Shown here in pieces: positions 7,252 to 14,036 of a DNA stretch of 19,974 nt. The notes beneath the pieces were generated by a model. That model was not told where the DNA came from and did not search any database. It saw only the letters and a list, made by a program, of their open reading frames with translations. The position numbers and the translations under genes were made by a program. The stretch spans positions 1 through 19,974 of the forward strand of contig JAZDMW010000053.1 in the NCBI GenBank assembly GCA_043800545.1, read 5' to 3'. Source of the stretch: 1-14-0-20-39-34 sp043800545. Its GTDB lineage: Bacteria > Patescibacteriota > Patescibacteriia > Magasanikbacterales > UBA922. The stretch's first letter is position 1, and every line of letters starts with the position of its first letter.

Positions 7252-7710
7252 ATGAAAAAACAAAGCTATATTTCCCTGCTTTGGGCTCTGTATAGCTTTT
7301 TTTTATTGTCTTTTGATCAATTTTTAAAGTATTGTGCATTGAAAAATCCAGATTTCCAGTATACTTTCTTCCATAATTTTTTGGGTTGGGAATATTATCC
7401 AAATATGGGAATAGCCTTTAGTATTCTTGTCCCAAACTGGCTTATTCTTCTCCTTTCTCCGTTCCTTCTCTTGTTTATATGTCTTTGGTATATAAAAATG
7501 AAGAAAAATAATACAGTTACTTTTGGGTTTTATCTTCTCTTTTTTGGTGCAGTTTCTAACTATATAGATAGGGTGCTTCAGGGGTACACTGTGGATTATA
7601 TACGTTTTTTTACTTCTATATTGAACATTGCTGATGTGATGATTGCTCTCGGAGTAGTTTTCCTGTATTTTGGATCAAATTCGTCTCGGGGGGTGAAAGG
7701 GAGCTCTTGA
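7252..7710 (+). CDS. lspA: Lipoprotein signal peptidase (signal peptidase II)
   Basis: Membrane aspartyl protease that removes signal peptides from diacylglyceryl-modified prolipoproteins. The 152-residue protein has four hydrophobic segments (about 8-28, 61-80, 89-105, 120-142). Signature motifs are present: N51-MGIAF-56 (family N-x-G-x-A-F), N103-YIDR-107 with catalytic D106, and N125-IAD-128 with catalytic D128. Length is slightly short but normal. The start lies one base after the dksA-like stop, suggesting translational coupling. The stop codon TGA is embedded in the -35 box of the rpmH promoter. Confidence 0.95.
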   Translation: MKKQSYISLLWALYSFFLLSFDQFLKYCALKNPDFQYTFFHNFLGWEYYPNMGIAFSILVPNWLILLLSPFLLLFICLWYIKMKKNNTVTFGFYLLFFGAVSNYIDRVLQGYTVDYIRFFTSILNIADVMIALGVVFLYFGSNSSRGVKGSS

Positions 7711-7735
7711 CAAAAAACAGAAGATTCAGTATACT
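7707..7735 (+). promoter_or_regulatory. Promoter of rpmH
   Basis: Consensus TTGACA (7707-7712), 17 bp, TATACT (7730-7735). The -35 overlaps the lspA stop codon. Predicted leader is about 45 nt. Confidence 0.85.
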
Positions 7736-7785
7736 GTTCTTACTTATTGTTATTCGGAACAAAATGTAAATATTAATATTTGCGT

Positions 7786-7962
7786 ATGCCAAAACGTACT
7801 TACCAACCAAAAAAGAGAAAAAGAGCAAAAACACATGGTTTTATCTCACGAATGGAAACAAAAGATGGAAGAGCGGTATTGAAACGCCGTAGAGATAAGG
7901 GACGAAAAAAATTGACTGTAAGTGATGAGAAGACAGGAAAACGTCTTCGAAAAACTCGTTAA
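7786..7962 (+). CDS. rpmH: 50S ribosomal protein L34
   Basis: Small basic 58-residue ribosomal protein with the diagnostic start MPKRTYQPKKRKR and the core THGF-x3-M-x3-GR-x-VLKRRR-x-KGRKKLTVS. The ATG at 7786 is preferred over an in-frame TTG at 7780 because L34 normally starts within one or two residues of KRTYQP. The C-terminus carries about a dozen extra residues (DEKTGKRLRKTR) beyond the usual 44-46. Strong own promoter and downstream terminator, followed by rnpA in the conserved origin-proximal order. Confidence 0.97.
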   Translation: MPKRTYQPKKRKRAKTHGFISRMETKDGRAVLKRRRDKGRKKLTVSDEKTGKRLRKTR

Positions 7963-7967
7963 AGATG

Positions 7968-7996
7968 AAAACCTCGGCAATTCCGGGGTTTTTTGT
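7968..7996 (+). terminator. Terminator/attenuator between rpmH and rnpA
   Basis: Ten-base-pair stem AAAACCTCGG / CCGGGGTTTT (one G-U pair), 5-nt loop, ending in T6. It begins 5 bp after the rpmH stop. It probably lets the abundant L34 message exceed rnpA/yidD, which then depend on read-through or a weak internal promoter. Confidence 0.85.
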
Positions 7997-8027
7997 TATA
8001 CTAGGTATATATTATTTTGTATATTGT

Positions 8028-8402
8028 ATGCTTCCAAGAGAAAATCGTCTTAAACATATGAAGGATTTTGAGGTGCTTTCTCGTGAAGGAAAGTTTTTTT
8101 CTGATGCTCTTGTCACCTCAAAAGTGGTACGAATTGCACCAAATTTATTCCCTCGGAGAGATTATACAGAGGAAAACCTTCTCTTTGGTTTTGTCGTCAG
8201 TAAAAAAATAGAAAAAAGCGCTGTTCGAAGAAATAAAGCAAAAAGACAAATCCGTGAAGCAGTACGTCTTCTTTTGAAGGAAAAGAAGTGTAAACATGGA
8301 TATGTGGTGGTTATAATGGCAAAAAAAGAGATATTTGGAAAAGAATTTACTGAAATACAAAAAAGTGTAGAAAATTTATTACACAAAATTGGTATTGTAT
8401 GA
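8028..8402 (+). CDS. rnpA: Ribonuclease P protein component
   Basis: Protein subunit of RNase P, which binds the catalytic RNA and matures tRNA 5' ends. 124 residues. It starts with the typical MLPRENRLKHMKDFEVL and carries the RNR motif (R67-R68-N69 to R80: VRRNKAKRQIREAVR). The start at 8028 is chosen because a longer in-frame reading to 7965 would run through the rpmH terminator hairpin and lacks family similarity. The stop overlaps the yidD start by 4 bases (ATGA), indicating translational coupling. Confidence 0.96.
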   Translation: MLPRENRLKHMKDFEVLSREGKFFSDALVTSKVVRIAPNLFPRRDYTEENLLFGFVVSKKIEKSAVRRNKAKRQIREAVRLLLKEKKCKHGYVVVIMAKKEIFGKEFTEIQKSVENLLHKIGIV

Positions 8403-8650
8403 GAGAAAAGACCTCTTTTCTCCAGAGAATAATAATTACATTGATTTATTATTATCAAAAAACTCTTTCTCCTGATCATGGTATTTTGAAGAGCAAGTAT
8501 CCATTTGGATATTGTAAGTATTCTCCGACGTGTAGTGAATATGCAATTCGTTCTATAGAAAAATATGGCGTCTTGAAAGGAGGAATCAAATCTTTTTGGA
8601 GAATACTTCGTTGCAATCCCTGGAGTAACGGAGGGATAGATAATCCATAG
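8399..8650 (+). CDS. yidD: Membrane protein insertion efficiency factor YidD
   Basis: Small (83 aa) membrane-associated protein that helps YidC-dependent insertion of inner-membrane proteins. It shows the family signature C39-x-YSPTCS-x-YA ... KGG ... RILRCNPW-x2-GG-x-D, with C39, C45 and C72 conserved. An amphipathic N-terminal helix (about 7-22) would bind the membrane face. Its start overlaps rnpA by 4 bases. yidC, usually next, is absent here; the following gene points the other way. Confidence 0.95.
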   Translation: MREKTSFLQRIIITLIYYYQKTLSPDHGILKSKYPFGYCKYSPTCSEYAIRSIEKYGVLKGGIKSFWRILRCNPWSNGGIDNP

Positions 8651-8656
8651 AAAATA

Positions 8657-8680
8657 AAAAAGAGGTTTATACCTCTTTTT
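8657..8680. terminator. Bidirectional terminator between yidD and DUF167
   Basis: Perfect stem AAAAAGAGGT / ACCTCTTTTT with a TTAT loop, giving a U tract on either strand. It begins 6 bp past the yidD stop and contains the last codons of the leftward DUF167 gene. Confidence 0.85.
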
Positions 8681-8900
8681 CTGTATCAATTTGTATTATT
8701 TTGTTTTTTCCTGTGAGACCTTTTATAATATGAATTTTATATTTTGGAATTTTCATCTCTTTACTTAAAAAGAGAATGAGTTGTTCGTTCGCCTCTCCAT
8801 CAACAGGAGGGGCTGTAAGCTTTATTTTATAGCTTCCATCGGGATTTTTAATCAATTGATTTTTACTTGAGCGAGGAATTACCTTCACGTGAATTTTCAT
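8667..8900 (-). CDS. DUF167 / YggU family protein
   Basis: 77-residue protein of the widespread DUF167 (YggU) family. Visible family features are the N-terminal beta strand IHVKVIPRSSKN, the signature KLTAPPVDGEANEQLI-x-FL, and the C-terminal KI-x-IIKGLTGKNKIIQI. The family's molecular role is not established. The gene lies downstream of the trigger factor gene on the same strand, separated by a terminator, and its last codons form half of a bidirectional terminator stem. Confidence 0.92.
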   Translation of the reverse strand: MKIHVKVIPRSSKNQLIKNPDGSYKIKLTAPPVDGEANEQLILFLSKEMKIPKYKIHIIKGLTGKNKIIQIDTEKEV

Positions 8901-8941
8901 AAAACTATTTTTTGTAATAATGTATATAGTATTAGTATAAC

Positions 8942-8969
8942 AAAAAAACGGAAATTATTCCGCTTTTTT
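8942..8969 (-). terminator. Terminator of tig
   Basis: CGGAA/TTCCG stem extended by A/T pairs around one mismatch, with poly-T on the minus strand, about 15 bp past the tig stop. A-rich and T-rich flanks make it potentially bidirectional. Confidence 0.65.
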
Positions 8970-8982
8970 GTTTGTTTTATTT

Positions 8983-10269
8983 TTATTCTTTTGAAAATAC
9001 TTTTTTCTTCATCCACTCCATTACCTTTCTATTTTGTATAGTTGTGGCAATGGTTTCAATGACCTCTGTTTTTTTCAGATTTTCTTGTGCTTGTGCGTTC
9101 TCTTTGTACATTTCTTTTATTTTTTCTATTTCCTCATTCAGTTCTTTGTCTTCTACCATGAGTTTTTCATTGAGAGCAATTTGTCTTGAGAGAAGTGCAG
9201 CTTTTGCACGTTTTGTACTTTGTTCTGTGAATTCTTCAAGGAGTTGTTTCTCTGTTTTTTTCAAATCTTCGAGGTATTTTTCAAGAGTGACATTGTGTTT
9301 TTCGAGATCAGCCCTCAATTCATAAAACATTTTTTGTTTTTCTGATGTGATGAGAACCTCTGGAATTTCTTCAAATTTTGAATTTTCAATCATTTTTTCA
9401 AGAAGCTCTATTTCTGCTTTTTGTTCTGCTCTATTTTCTTCCTCTGCTTGTCTGTTTTTTTGTATTAAGTCACGAAGTTCAGAAAGAGATTGTTGTCCAA
9501 CTTTTTTCGCAAAATCATCGTTGATTTCAGGAAGTTTTCTTTCATACACATCTTTTGCTGTCACCTTAAAGGTTACTGTCTTTCCTGCTAAATTTTTTTG
9601 ATAGTGTGTTTTTGGAAAATCAAGAGTAAATTCACGTGCTTCACCTTTTTCAATTCCAACAATCTTTTCATTAAATCCTGGTATGTAGTGTTGTTCACTT
9701 AAATATACTTGGTAGTCTTTTGCTTGGCCACCTTCTACAGGAACATTTTCTACGAACATGTCCATGTCTATAATAACTTTGTCATCAGAAGTAGATTTTC
9801 CTGTTTTGATCACCTCTATTGCTTGCATTCCACGAAGAGCTTCAAGAGTTTCGTTAACATCTTTTTCTTCAATTTTTTTTACTTCTTTTGTTATTTTAAT
9901 TTTTCCAATATCTGCAACGTCTACTTTTGGTAAAAGTGCTACTGTAGCACTGTAAATAATATCATTGCCTGGTGCAAATTTTTCCAATTTAATTTCTGGG
10001 TGTCCAATGATAGGAAGTTTTTCTGCAACCACAGCACTATGATATGAATGTCTTACAATATATTCAATGGCTTCTTGCATGATTGCCATTTCTCCTGCTT
10101 CTTTTTTAATAATATCATAAGGAGCTTTTCCTGGTCTGAATCCTTTAATTTTAATTTTTTGTGAAAGTCTTACTGCTCCTTTTTTCATTTCATCTTCGTA
10201 TTCTGTTGGAGGAACCGTAATGGTGAGCTCTACTTGTGACTTTGGAAGCGTTTTTAAGGTATATGACAT
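8983..10269 (-). CDS. tig: Trigger factor (ribosome-associated chaperone and PPIase)
   Basis: Binds ribosomal protein L23 at the exit tunnel and shields nascent chains. 428 residues, typical length. The N-terminal ribosome-binding domain carries G43-FRPGKAP-50 (signature G-F-R-x-G-K-x-P). The central FKBP-type domain spans about 155-243. The C-terminal helical chaperone arms (about 245-428) are rich in K/E/Q. The start at 10269 (MSYTLKTLPKS) is chosen over an in-frame ATG at 10344 because the predicted transcript begins near 10294 and family members start close to this position. Single-gene transcript with its own promoter and terminator, divergent from the M23 peptidase gene. Confidence 0.96.
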   Translation of the reverse strand: MSYTLKTLPKSQVELTITVPPTEYEDEMKKGAVRLSQKIKIKGFRPGKAPYDIIKKEAGEMAIMQEAIEYIVRHSYHSAVVAEKLPIIGHPEIKLEKFAPGNDIIYSATVALLPKVDVADIGKIKITKEVKKIEEKDVNETLEALRGMQAIEVIKTGKSTSDDKVIIDMDMFVENVPVEGGQAKDYQVYLSEQHYIPGFNEKIVGIEKGEAREFTLDFPKTHYQKNLAGKTVTFKVTAKDVYERKLPEINDDFAKKVGQQSLSELRDLIQKNRQAEEENRAEQKAEIELLEKMIENSKFEEIPEVLITSEKQKMFYELRADLEKHNVTLEKYLEDLKKTEKQLLEEFTEQSTKRAKAALLSRQIALNEKLMVEDKELNEEIEKIKEMYKENAQAQENLKKTEVIETIATTIQNRKVMEWMKKKVFSKE

Positions 10270-10300
10270 AGTATACTTTTCATGATTTAGAATTGTGTAG

Positions 10301-10329
10301 ATAATAGCCTGTTTTACAAAAAAAGTCAA
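10301..10329 (-). promoter_or_regulatory. Promoter of tig
   Basis: On the minus strand, TTGACT (10324-10329), 17 bp, TATTAT (10301-10306). Predicted start near 10294 gives a leader of about 25 nt and decides the tig start codon. Confidence 0.75.
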
Positions 10330-10350
10330 TATTTTATCCCTCAATAAGAG

Positions 10351-11790
10351 GTGAATACTTTAAAATTATTGAAAAATATGCTAGGATTGATATATGAGGG
10401 ATATATATCCTTCCTTATTGTTATGAAAGACTTTTTGTATAAAATCCTTCTTGTACTCCTTCGGAGCCTGATTTATATCAAAAGAGCCCTTGTTTGGTTA
10501 TTTTTTTTCATTGTTTCGGGTTTTGAATTCCTTGGAAGAGTATATCGGCAGACAATAGGGTTTCGCTTCTATCAGATAAAAATGCGTTTTGTTCGTTATT
10601 TTCATGCCACACAGCTTGAAGCAGATGGAAGAATCGTTGGGTTTTTAGGACAAAGAAATTTTTTACAAATTTTTCTTTTTATTTTTGCGCTTGGCTTGAT
10701 GGTTCCACATTCTAAGCTTTACACACGTGATTCTGTCGAGCATCCAGGAAGAAAAACAGTACTCTATGCCCTTGCAGGACCTGGTTATCAAGACTTCGAG
10801 ATTGAAGAAACATCAGCTGACATGACTCTTCTTGCTCAGATTGATACTCGAACCTGGAATGAGGGTACCCTTACGGGAACATCAGGAAGTTCAGAAAGTG
10901 GAAGAAATATTCAAGGACAGGATTATATCGCACATTCAGAAACAGGAGGTGCACTCACAAAACCTACTATTATCACAGGTGCAGAAATGCCTTCCTCTGG
11001 TGTTGCTGAGAGAAAATCCAATATTGAGTATATTGTTCAGTCAGGAGATGTGATTGGGGCTATAGCGGAGAACTTCGGTTTGAATGTAAATACAATACTT
11101 TGGGCAAACAATATGACAGTGCGTTCATATATACGCCCAGGTCAAAAACTGATCATTCCTCCTATTGATGGGGTATCACACACTATTGCTCGAGGAGATA
11201 CCATAAATAAGATTGCAAATCTCTATAAGGCTGATGCTACAAAAATTATTGAATATAACAATCTAAAAGATAATGGGTCAGATATTGTTGTTGGAGAAAA
11301 GATTATGATTCCTGGAGGTACTGCTCGTACTGTCACACAATATTCAAATGTTGCTTCATCACAGACCAGATCTGGGGTAAGTAGTGTTGCAGCCCCAGTC
11401 CCTACAGTTGGTACCCCTGCTGGGTCAGGATATCTCTGGCCATGTACGGCAAGAGTTATTACCCAGTATTATGGTTGGCGTCATACTGGTTTGGATATCG
11501 CAGGAGGTGGAACTCATTATACCCTTGCAACGAAAGCAGGACAGGTTATTCTTGCTCGTACAGGATGGAATGGCGGTTATGGAAATTATGCTATTGTTGA
11601 CCATGGTAATGGTGTCCAAACATTGTATGCGCATCATTGGCAATTATATGTAAATGTTGGGGATTGGGTGGAACAGGGACAAAGGATAGGAAGTATGGGT
11701 TCAACAGGTCAGTCAACTGGACCTCACTTACATTTTGAGGTGAGAGTGAATGGTGCAAAAGTAAATCCATTAAAATACATACGTCTTTAA
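10351..11790 (+). CDS. Membrane-anchored LysM / M23 peptidoglycan endopeptidase
   Basis: 479-residue cell-wall hydrolase or its regulator. The N-terminus has hydrophobic segments (about 15-60 and 104-118) that anchor it in the membrane. Two LysM domains follow (about 224-270, YIVQSGD ... NN ... PGQKLIIPP; and 276-324, HTIARGD ... YNN ... GEKIMIPGG). The C-terminal M23 domain (about 370-479) has an intact zinc site: H378-TGLD-382 and H459-LH-461, with YAHH between, so it should be active on peptide cross-links. A low-complexity Ser/Gly/Thr linker (about 155-220) spans the periplasm. The start is taken as GTG 10351 after AAGAG; ATG 10378 (nine codons later) is an alternative. It is transcribed divergently from tig and ends at a bidirectional terminator. 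Confidence 0.93.
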   Translation: MNTLKLLKNMLGLIYEGYISFLIVMKDFLYKILLVLLRSLIYIKRALVWLFFFIVSGFEFLGRVYRQTIGFRFYQIKMRFVRYFHATQLEADGRIVGFLGQRNFLQIFLFIFALGLMVPHSKLYTRDSVEHPGRKTVLYALAGPGYQDFEIEETSADMTLLAQIDTRTWNEGTLTGTSGSSESGRNIQGQDYIAHSETGGALTKPTIITGAEMPSSGVAERKSNIEYIVQSGDVIGAIAENFGLNVNTILWANNMTVRSYIRPGQKLIIPPIDGVSHTIARGDTINKIANLYKADATKIIEYNNLKDNGSDIVVGEKIMIPGGTARTVTQYSNVASSQTRSGVSSVAAPVPTVGTPAGSGYLWPCTARVITQYYGWRHTGLDIAGGGTHYTLATKAGQVILARTGWNGGYGNYAIVDHGNGVQTLYAHHWQLYVNVGDWVEQGQRIGSMGSTGQSTGPHLHFEVRVNGAKVNPLKYIRL

Positions 11791-11794
11791 AAAT

Positions 11795-11820
11795 AAAAAA
11801 GAGGCATTCGCCTCTTTTTT
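11795..11820. terminator. Bidirectional terminator between M23 gene and rmuC
   Basis: Perfect stem AAAAAAGAGGC / GCCTCTTTTTT with an ATTC loop, serving convergent genes on both strands. Its design nearly copies the yidD/DUF167 terminator. Confidence 0.9.
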
Positions 11821-11821
11821 A

Positions 11822-12961
11822 TTATTCTTGTTGTGTTGGTTTCTCTATTTGCATGATATCTATAACTTTGTCCCCCTCAGTAATTTTGACAACGTCTTTG
11901 TCCATCTTCTCAAGTTCTTTGTATGCATTGTTGTAGTGGTTTACAGTGGTAGACATACTATTCCCCAGTTTTTTCATATATTCTTCATATGCCTGAATAT
12001 GTTTATGGAGCGATTCTACATTCTTCCGTATACTTTGAGCGCTTTCCTCTATCTTCATAGCTCTGAGCCCTTGTAGTACGGTATGAAGGTATGCTGCAAA
12101 GGTTGTTGGTGATACAATAATCACCTTTTTTTCTCGCATAGCATATTCAATAAGGCTCCGAGTGTTGGATTTTACCGCGCCAACTTCATTTACAAGCAAA
12201 TCATAGTAGATTCCTTCTGCAGGAATGAACATAAATGCAAATTCAAGTGTTCCTTGGTTTGGTTTAATATATTTGCTTGTTTCATCAATTCTTTTTTTCA
12301 AATCATTTTTAAAGTCTTTTTCAAGTTGTTCCCGGAGTTGTTCATTTTTTTCTTGAGTTACTCGATTATAATTATCTAAGGAAAATTTGGCATCGACAGG
12401 GATAAGACCATCTCGTGTCTTTACTACAGCGTCGACAATATCTCCGTCTGCAAATAGATGCTGAAGTTCATATGCTGTCGGTGGTAATATGTTTTCTAAT
12501 ACGAGCTGAAGCCCAGCTTCACCGAGATTTCCACGTTTTTTCTGGTGTGTAAGAGTTTTTTCAAGGTTGGAGAGTTGTTCAGAGAATCCAATTACTTGTT
12601 TATTCGTCTGGTCGAGACTTGTGAGTTTTTCCGTTATCTCTGCAATCATTTTTGCGCTTTGTCCTGTAATACCTTGTATCATGCGTGTACTTTGTCCAAA
12701 TTGTTCTTGAAGTGTTTGGTTCATGTTTTGTTGGCTTTGTGACATAAAGCGATTGCTTTCATTGATTTTACTATCAAGCACACGAGAAAGCTCCTGTACA
12801 CTCCGTGATTGGTCAAGTATTTGATTTTGTAGCATTTGAAAGAGGTTTTTGTCTTCTTCCTTTGGTTTCATGAGATCCTGTGTTTTTTTTGAAAGAAAAT
12901 ATATAACAGAAAAGAGTGTAAGAACAAGAATGATGAGTATTATGAGAAGAATATTTTGCAT
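11822..12961 (-). CDS. rmuC: DNA recombination protein RmuC
   Basis: 379-residue RmuC-family protein, implicated in limiting inversions at inverted repeats and carrying a PD-(D/E)XK-like nuclease fold. Features in order: N-terminal transmembrane helix (about 3-23), a long Gln/Glu-rich coiled coil (about 35-140), then the conserved core with RGNLGE (143-148), GDIVDAVV (173-180; acidic D177) and IPVDAKFSLDNY (187-198; D190 and K192). A C-terminal helical region (about 330-365) follows. The membrane helix orients the nuclease domain to the cytoplasm. The gene is leftward and points away from the origin region; its promoter abuts the tRNA promoter. Confidence 0.95.
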   Translation of the reverse strand: MQNILLIILIILVLTLFSVIYFLSKKTQDLMKPKEEDKNLFQMLQNQILDQSRSVQELSRVLDSKINESNRFMSQSQQNMNQTLQEQFGQSTRMIQGITGQSAKMIAEITEKLTSLDQTNKQVIGFSEQLSNLEKTLTHQKKRGNLGEAGLQLVLENILPPTAYELQHLFADGDIVDAVVKTRDGLIPVDAKFSLDNYNRVTQEKNEQLREQLEKDFKNDLKKRIDETSKYIKPNQGTLEFAFMFIPAEGIYYDLLVNEVGAVKSNTRSLIEYAMREKKVIIVSPTTFAAYLHTVLQGLRAMKIEESAQSIRKNVESLHKHIQAYEEYMKKLGNSMSTTVNHYNNAYKELEKMDKDVVKITEGDKVIDIMQIEKPTQQE

Positions 12962-13003
12962 ATAGGTATGTTTAGAGAACCTTTGTTTTATTATTACTTT
13001 ACT

Positions 13004-13032
13004 ATAATATCATGTTACCACTTGATTGAAAA
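13004..13032 (-). promoter_or_regulatory. Promoter of rmuC
   Basis: On the minus strand, TTTTCA (13027-13032), 17 bp, TATTAT (13004-13009). The -35 is only 4/6 but spacing is ideal. It touches the -35 of the divergent tRNA promoter at base 13027. Confidence 0.5.
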
Positions 13033-13050
13033 GTGTAAATACGTTATAAT
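13022..13050 (+). promoter_or_regulatory. Promoter of tRNA-Arg
   Basis: TTGATT (13022-13027), 17 bp, consensus TATAAT (13045-13050). Predicted start near 13057, 90 nt upstream of the mature tRNA. Confidence 0.7.
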
Positions 13051-13058
13051 CGCTTTGT

Positions 13059-13092
13059 ACAGCGACAAATTAAGTTTATACTTATTCGCTGT
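13059..13092 (+). other. Hairpin in the tRNA precursor leader
   Basis: ACAGCGA (13059-13065) is a perfect inverted repeat with TCGCTGT (13086-13092) and encloses a TAAG/CTTA mini-stem. It would fold at the very 5' end of the pre-tRNA, where it may protect the transcript or act as an operator at the promoter. Confidence 0.55.
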
Positions 13093-13145
13093 CCAGCTTA
13101 TTTGTTCAGTTTCATGAAATGTATTGCTCTTTTATTTTATAAAAA

Positions 13146-13216
13146 GTCCTCGTAGTTCAAAGGAAGAACAAAAATCTCCTAAGTTTTTGATCCAGGTCCG
13201 ATTCCTGGCGAGGACA
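13146..13216 (+). tRNA. tRNA-Arg(CCT)
   Basis: 71-nt cloverleaf. Acceptor GTCCTCG/CGAGGAC (7 bp) with discriminator A; D stem GTTC/GAAC; anticodon stem AAAAT/GTTTT (four A-U pairs plus one G-U pair), loop CTCCTAA with anticodon CCT reading AGG; 4-nt variable region; T stem CCAGG/CCTGG. CCA is not encoded. Two oddities: the anticodon stem has no G-C pair, and the T loop reads TCCGATT, with C where the near-universal T55 (pseudouridine) is expected. Confidence 0.93.
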
Positions 13217-13222
13217 CATAAA

Positions 13223-13243
13223 TGTACAAACCAACGTATACAA
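13223..13243. repeat. Origin-associated inverted-repeat motif, copy 2
   Basis: TGTACA-N8-TATACAA with spacer AACCAACG, 6 bp after the tRNA and upstream of the first DnaA box of the main cluster. It lies inside the tRNA transcript, before its terminator. Confidence 0.65.
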
Positions 13244-13248
13244 AAAAG

Positions 13249-13280
13249 GCACTTTTTCACAGATTGAAAGTGCTTTTTTT
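13249..13280 (+). terminator. Terminator of tRNA-Arg
   Basis: GCACTTT(TT)CA pairs with TGAAAGTGC around a short loop, followed by T7. It separates tRNA transcription from the DnaA-box array. Confidence 0.85.
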
Positions 13281-13306
13281 GTTGTATTTTAAGGCATTAT
13301 CTTTAA

Positions 13307-13529
13307 TTATCCACAGGTTAATAGATGATTTTTTGAGTTATCCACATAATAATAATACTTTTTCCATATTTTATACACAGTTTATCCACACCTGTGGATA
13401 AACTAGAACTTTGAGCCCTGAGGTTATTTATATGTACACACCAATCTATACAAAAACTGTGGATAACTTTTTTATCCACAGTTAGGCTTTGTTATTTTTT
13501 TAATATTTTTCCACAGGAACTGTGTATAA
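13307..13529. other. DnaA-box cluster II, probable oriC
   Basis: Six exact TTATCCACA boxes in 175 bp: plus strand 13307-13315, 13338-13346, 13382-13390, 13472-13480; minus strand 13393-13401, 13458-13466. One-mismatch boxes lie at 13371-13379 (+), 13507-13515 (+) and 13521-13529 (-). Several are paired head-to-head: 13381-13402 is a perfect palindrome with a 2-bp spacer, 13456-13482 has perfect 11-bp arms with a 5-bp spacer, and 13507-13529 repeats the 5-bp spacing with weaker boxes. The flank from 13541 is extremely AT-rich. Density, neighbouring rpmH-rnpA-yidD genes and the AT-rich side support a chromosomal origin; dnaA itself is not in the window. Confidence 0.85.
13433..13453. repeat. 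Origin-associated inverted-repeat motif, copy 3
   Basis: TGTACA-N8-TATACAA with spacer CACCAATC, lying between DnaA boxes at 13393 and 13458 inside the main cluster. Confidence 0.65.
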
Positions 13530-13540
13530 CTTTTTGTTTC

Positions 13541-14036
13541 TGTGTATATCTTTGGTATTTCTTTTTTAGTGATGATTTACCAAAACTGGTTATTTATGAA
13601 ACTGGTTTTTTTATTTTGTATCATGTGAAATAGTCTCTTCATGCAATTCTAAAATATATGTAGAAAATATTTTTAGTACTTATAATTCGTTTGTGGTTTT
13701 GTAAAGATACGGCTATTTACAAAGAAAGTAATTATATGATTATATTTGCGAATTAAGACATATATTATACTTTTCCGTTGTATAAGATATAAGGTCCTTA
13801 TGCAATTGGCTTATTAGTTCATTGTCTTATGTAATAATTATTAAATTTAATGAATAAGGATAATTAAGGCCTTTGTGTGGATAGGTAGAAGCTTCGATTA
13901 ATTAAAATGGTGACTAATCATTATAATGTTTTGTGCTAAAAATTTATACAGCTGATTCGAAAAAATAATCAGGAAAAAACTAAAGATTTATTTACGAGTG
14001 TAAATAAAATGCATTGCGTCGTACAATAAAGTACGT
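13541..14036. other. AT-rich non-coding flank of oriC (candidate unwinding region)
   Basis: About 500 bp with no plausible gene on either strand, and markedly A/T-dominated. It holds a one-mismatch DnaA box (minus, 13876-13884), a perfect palindrome ATAAGG-T-CCTTAT (13789-13801), a 9-bp hairpin TTTATTTAC/GTAAATAAA with GAGT loop (13987-14008) and a CGTAC/GTACG hairpin (14020-14035) just upstream of the next promoter. It suits a duplex-unwinding element, but no precise unwinding site can be assigned by eye. Confidence 0.55.

Noticed and set aside
7965..8027. N-terminal extension of RnpA
   Set aside because: It translates the rpmH terminator hairpin and gives a hydrophobic stretch absent from the family.
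10270..10344. N-terminal extension of trigger factor
   Set aside because: It would start upstream of the predicted transcription start at about 10294 and has no family similarity.
13223..13453. Reading the repeated TGTACA-N8-TATACAA motif as a promoter
   Set aside because: TATACAA could pass as a -10, but no suitable -35 exists at 17 bp in all three copies and no gene follows in a consistent direction; a protein-binding site fits better.
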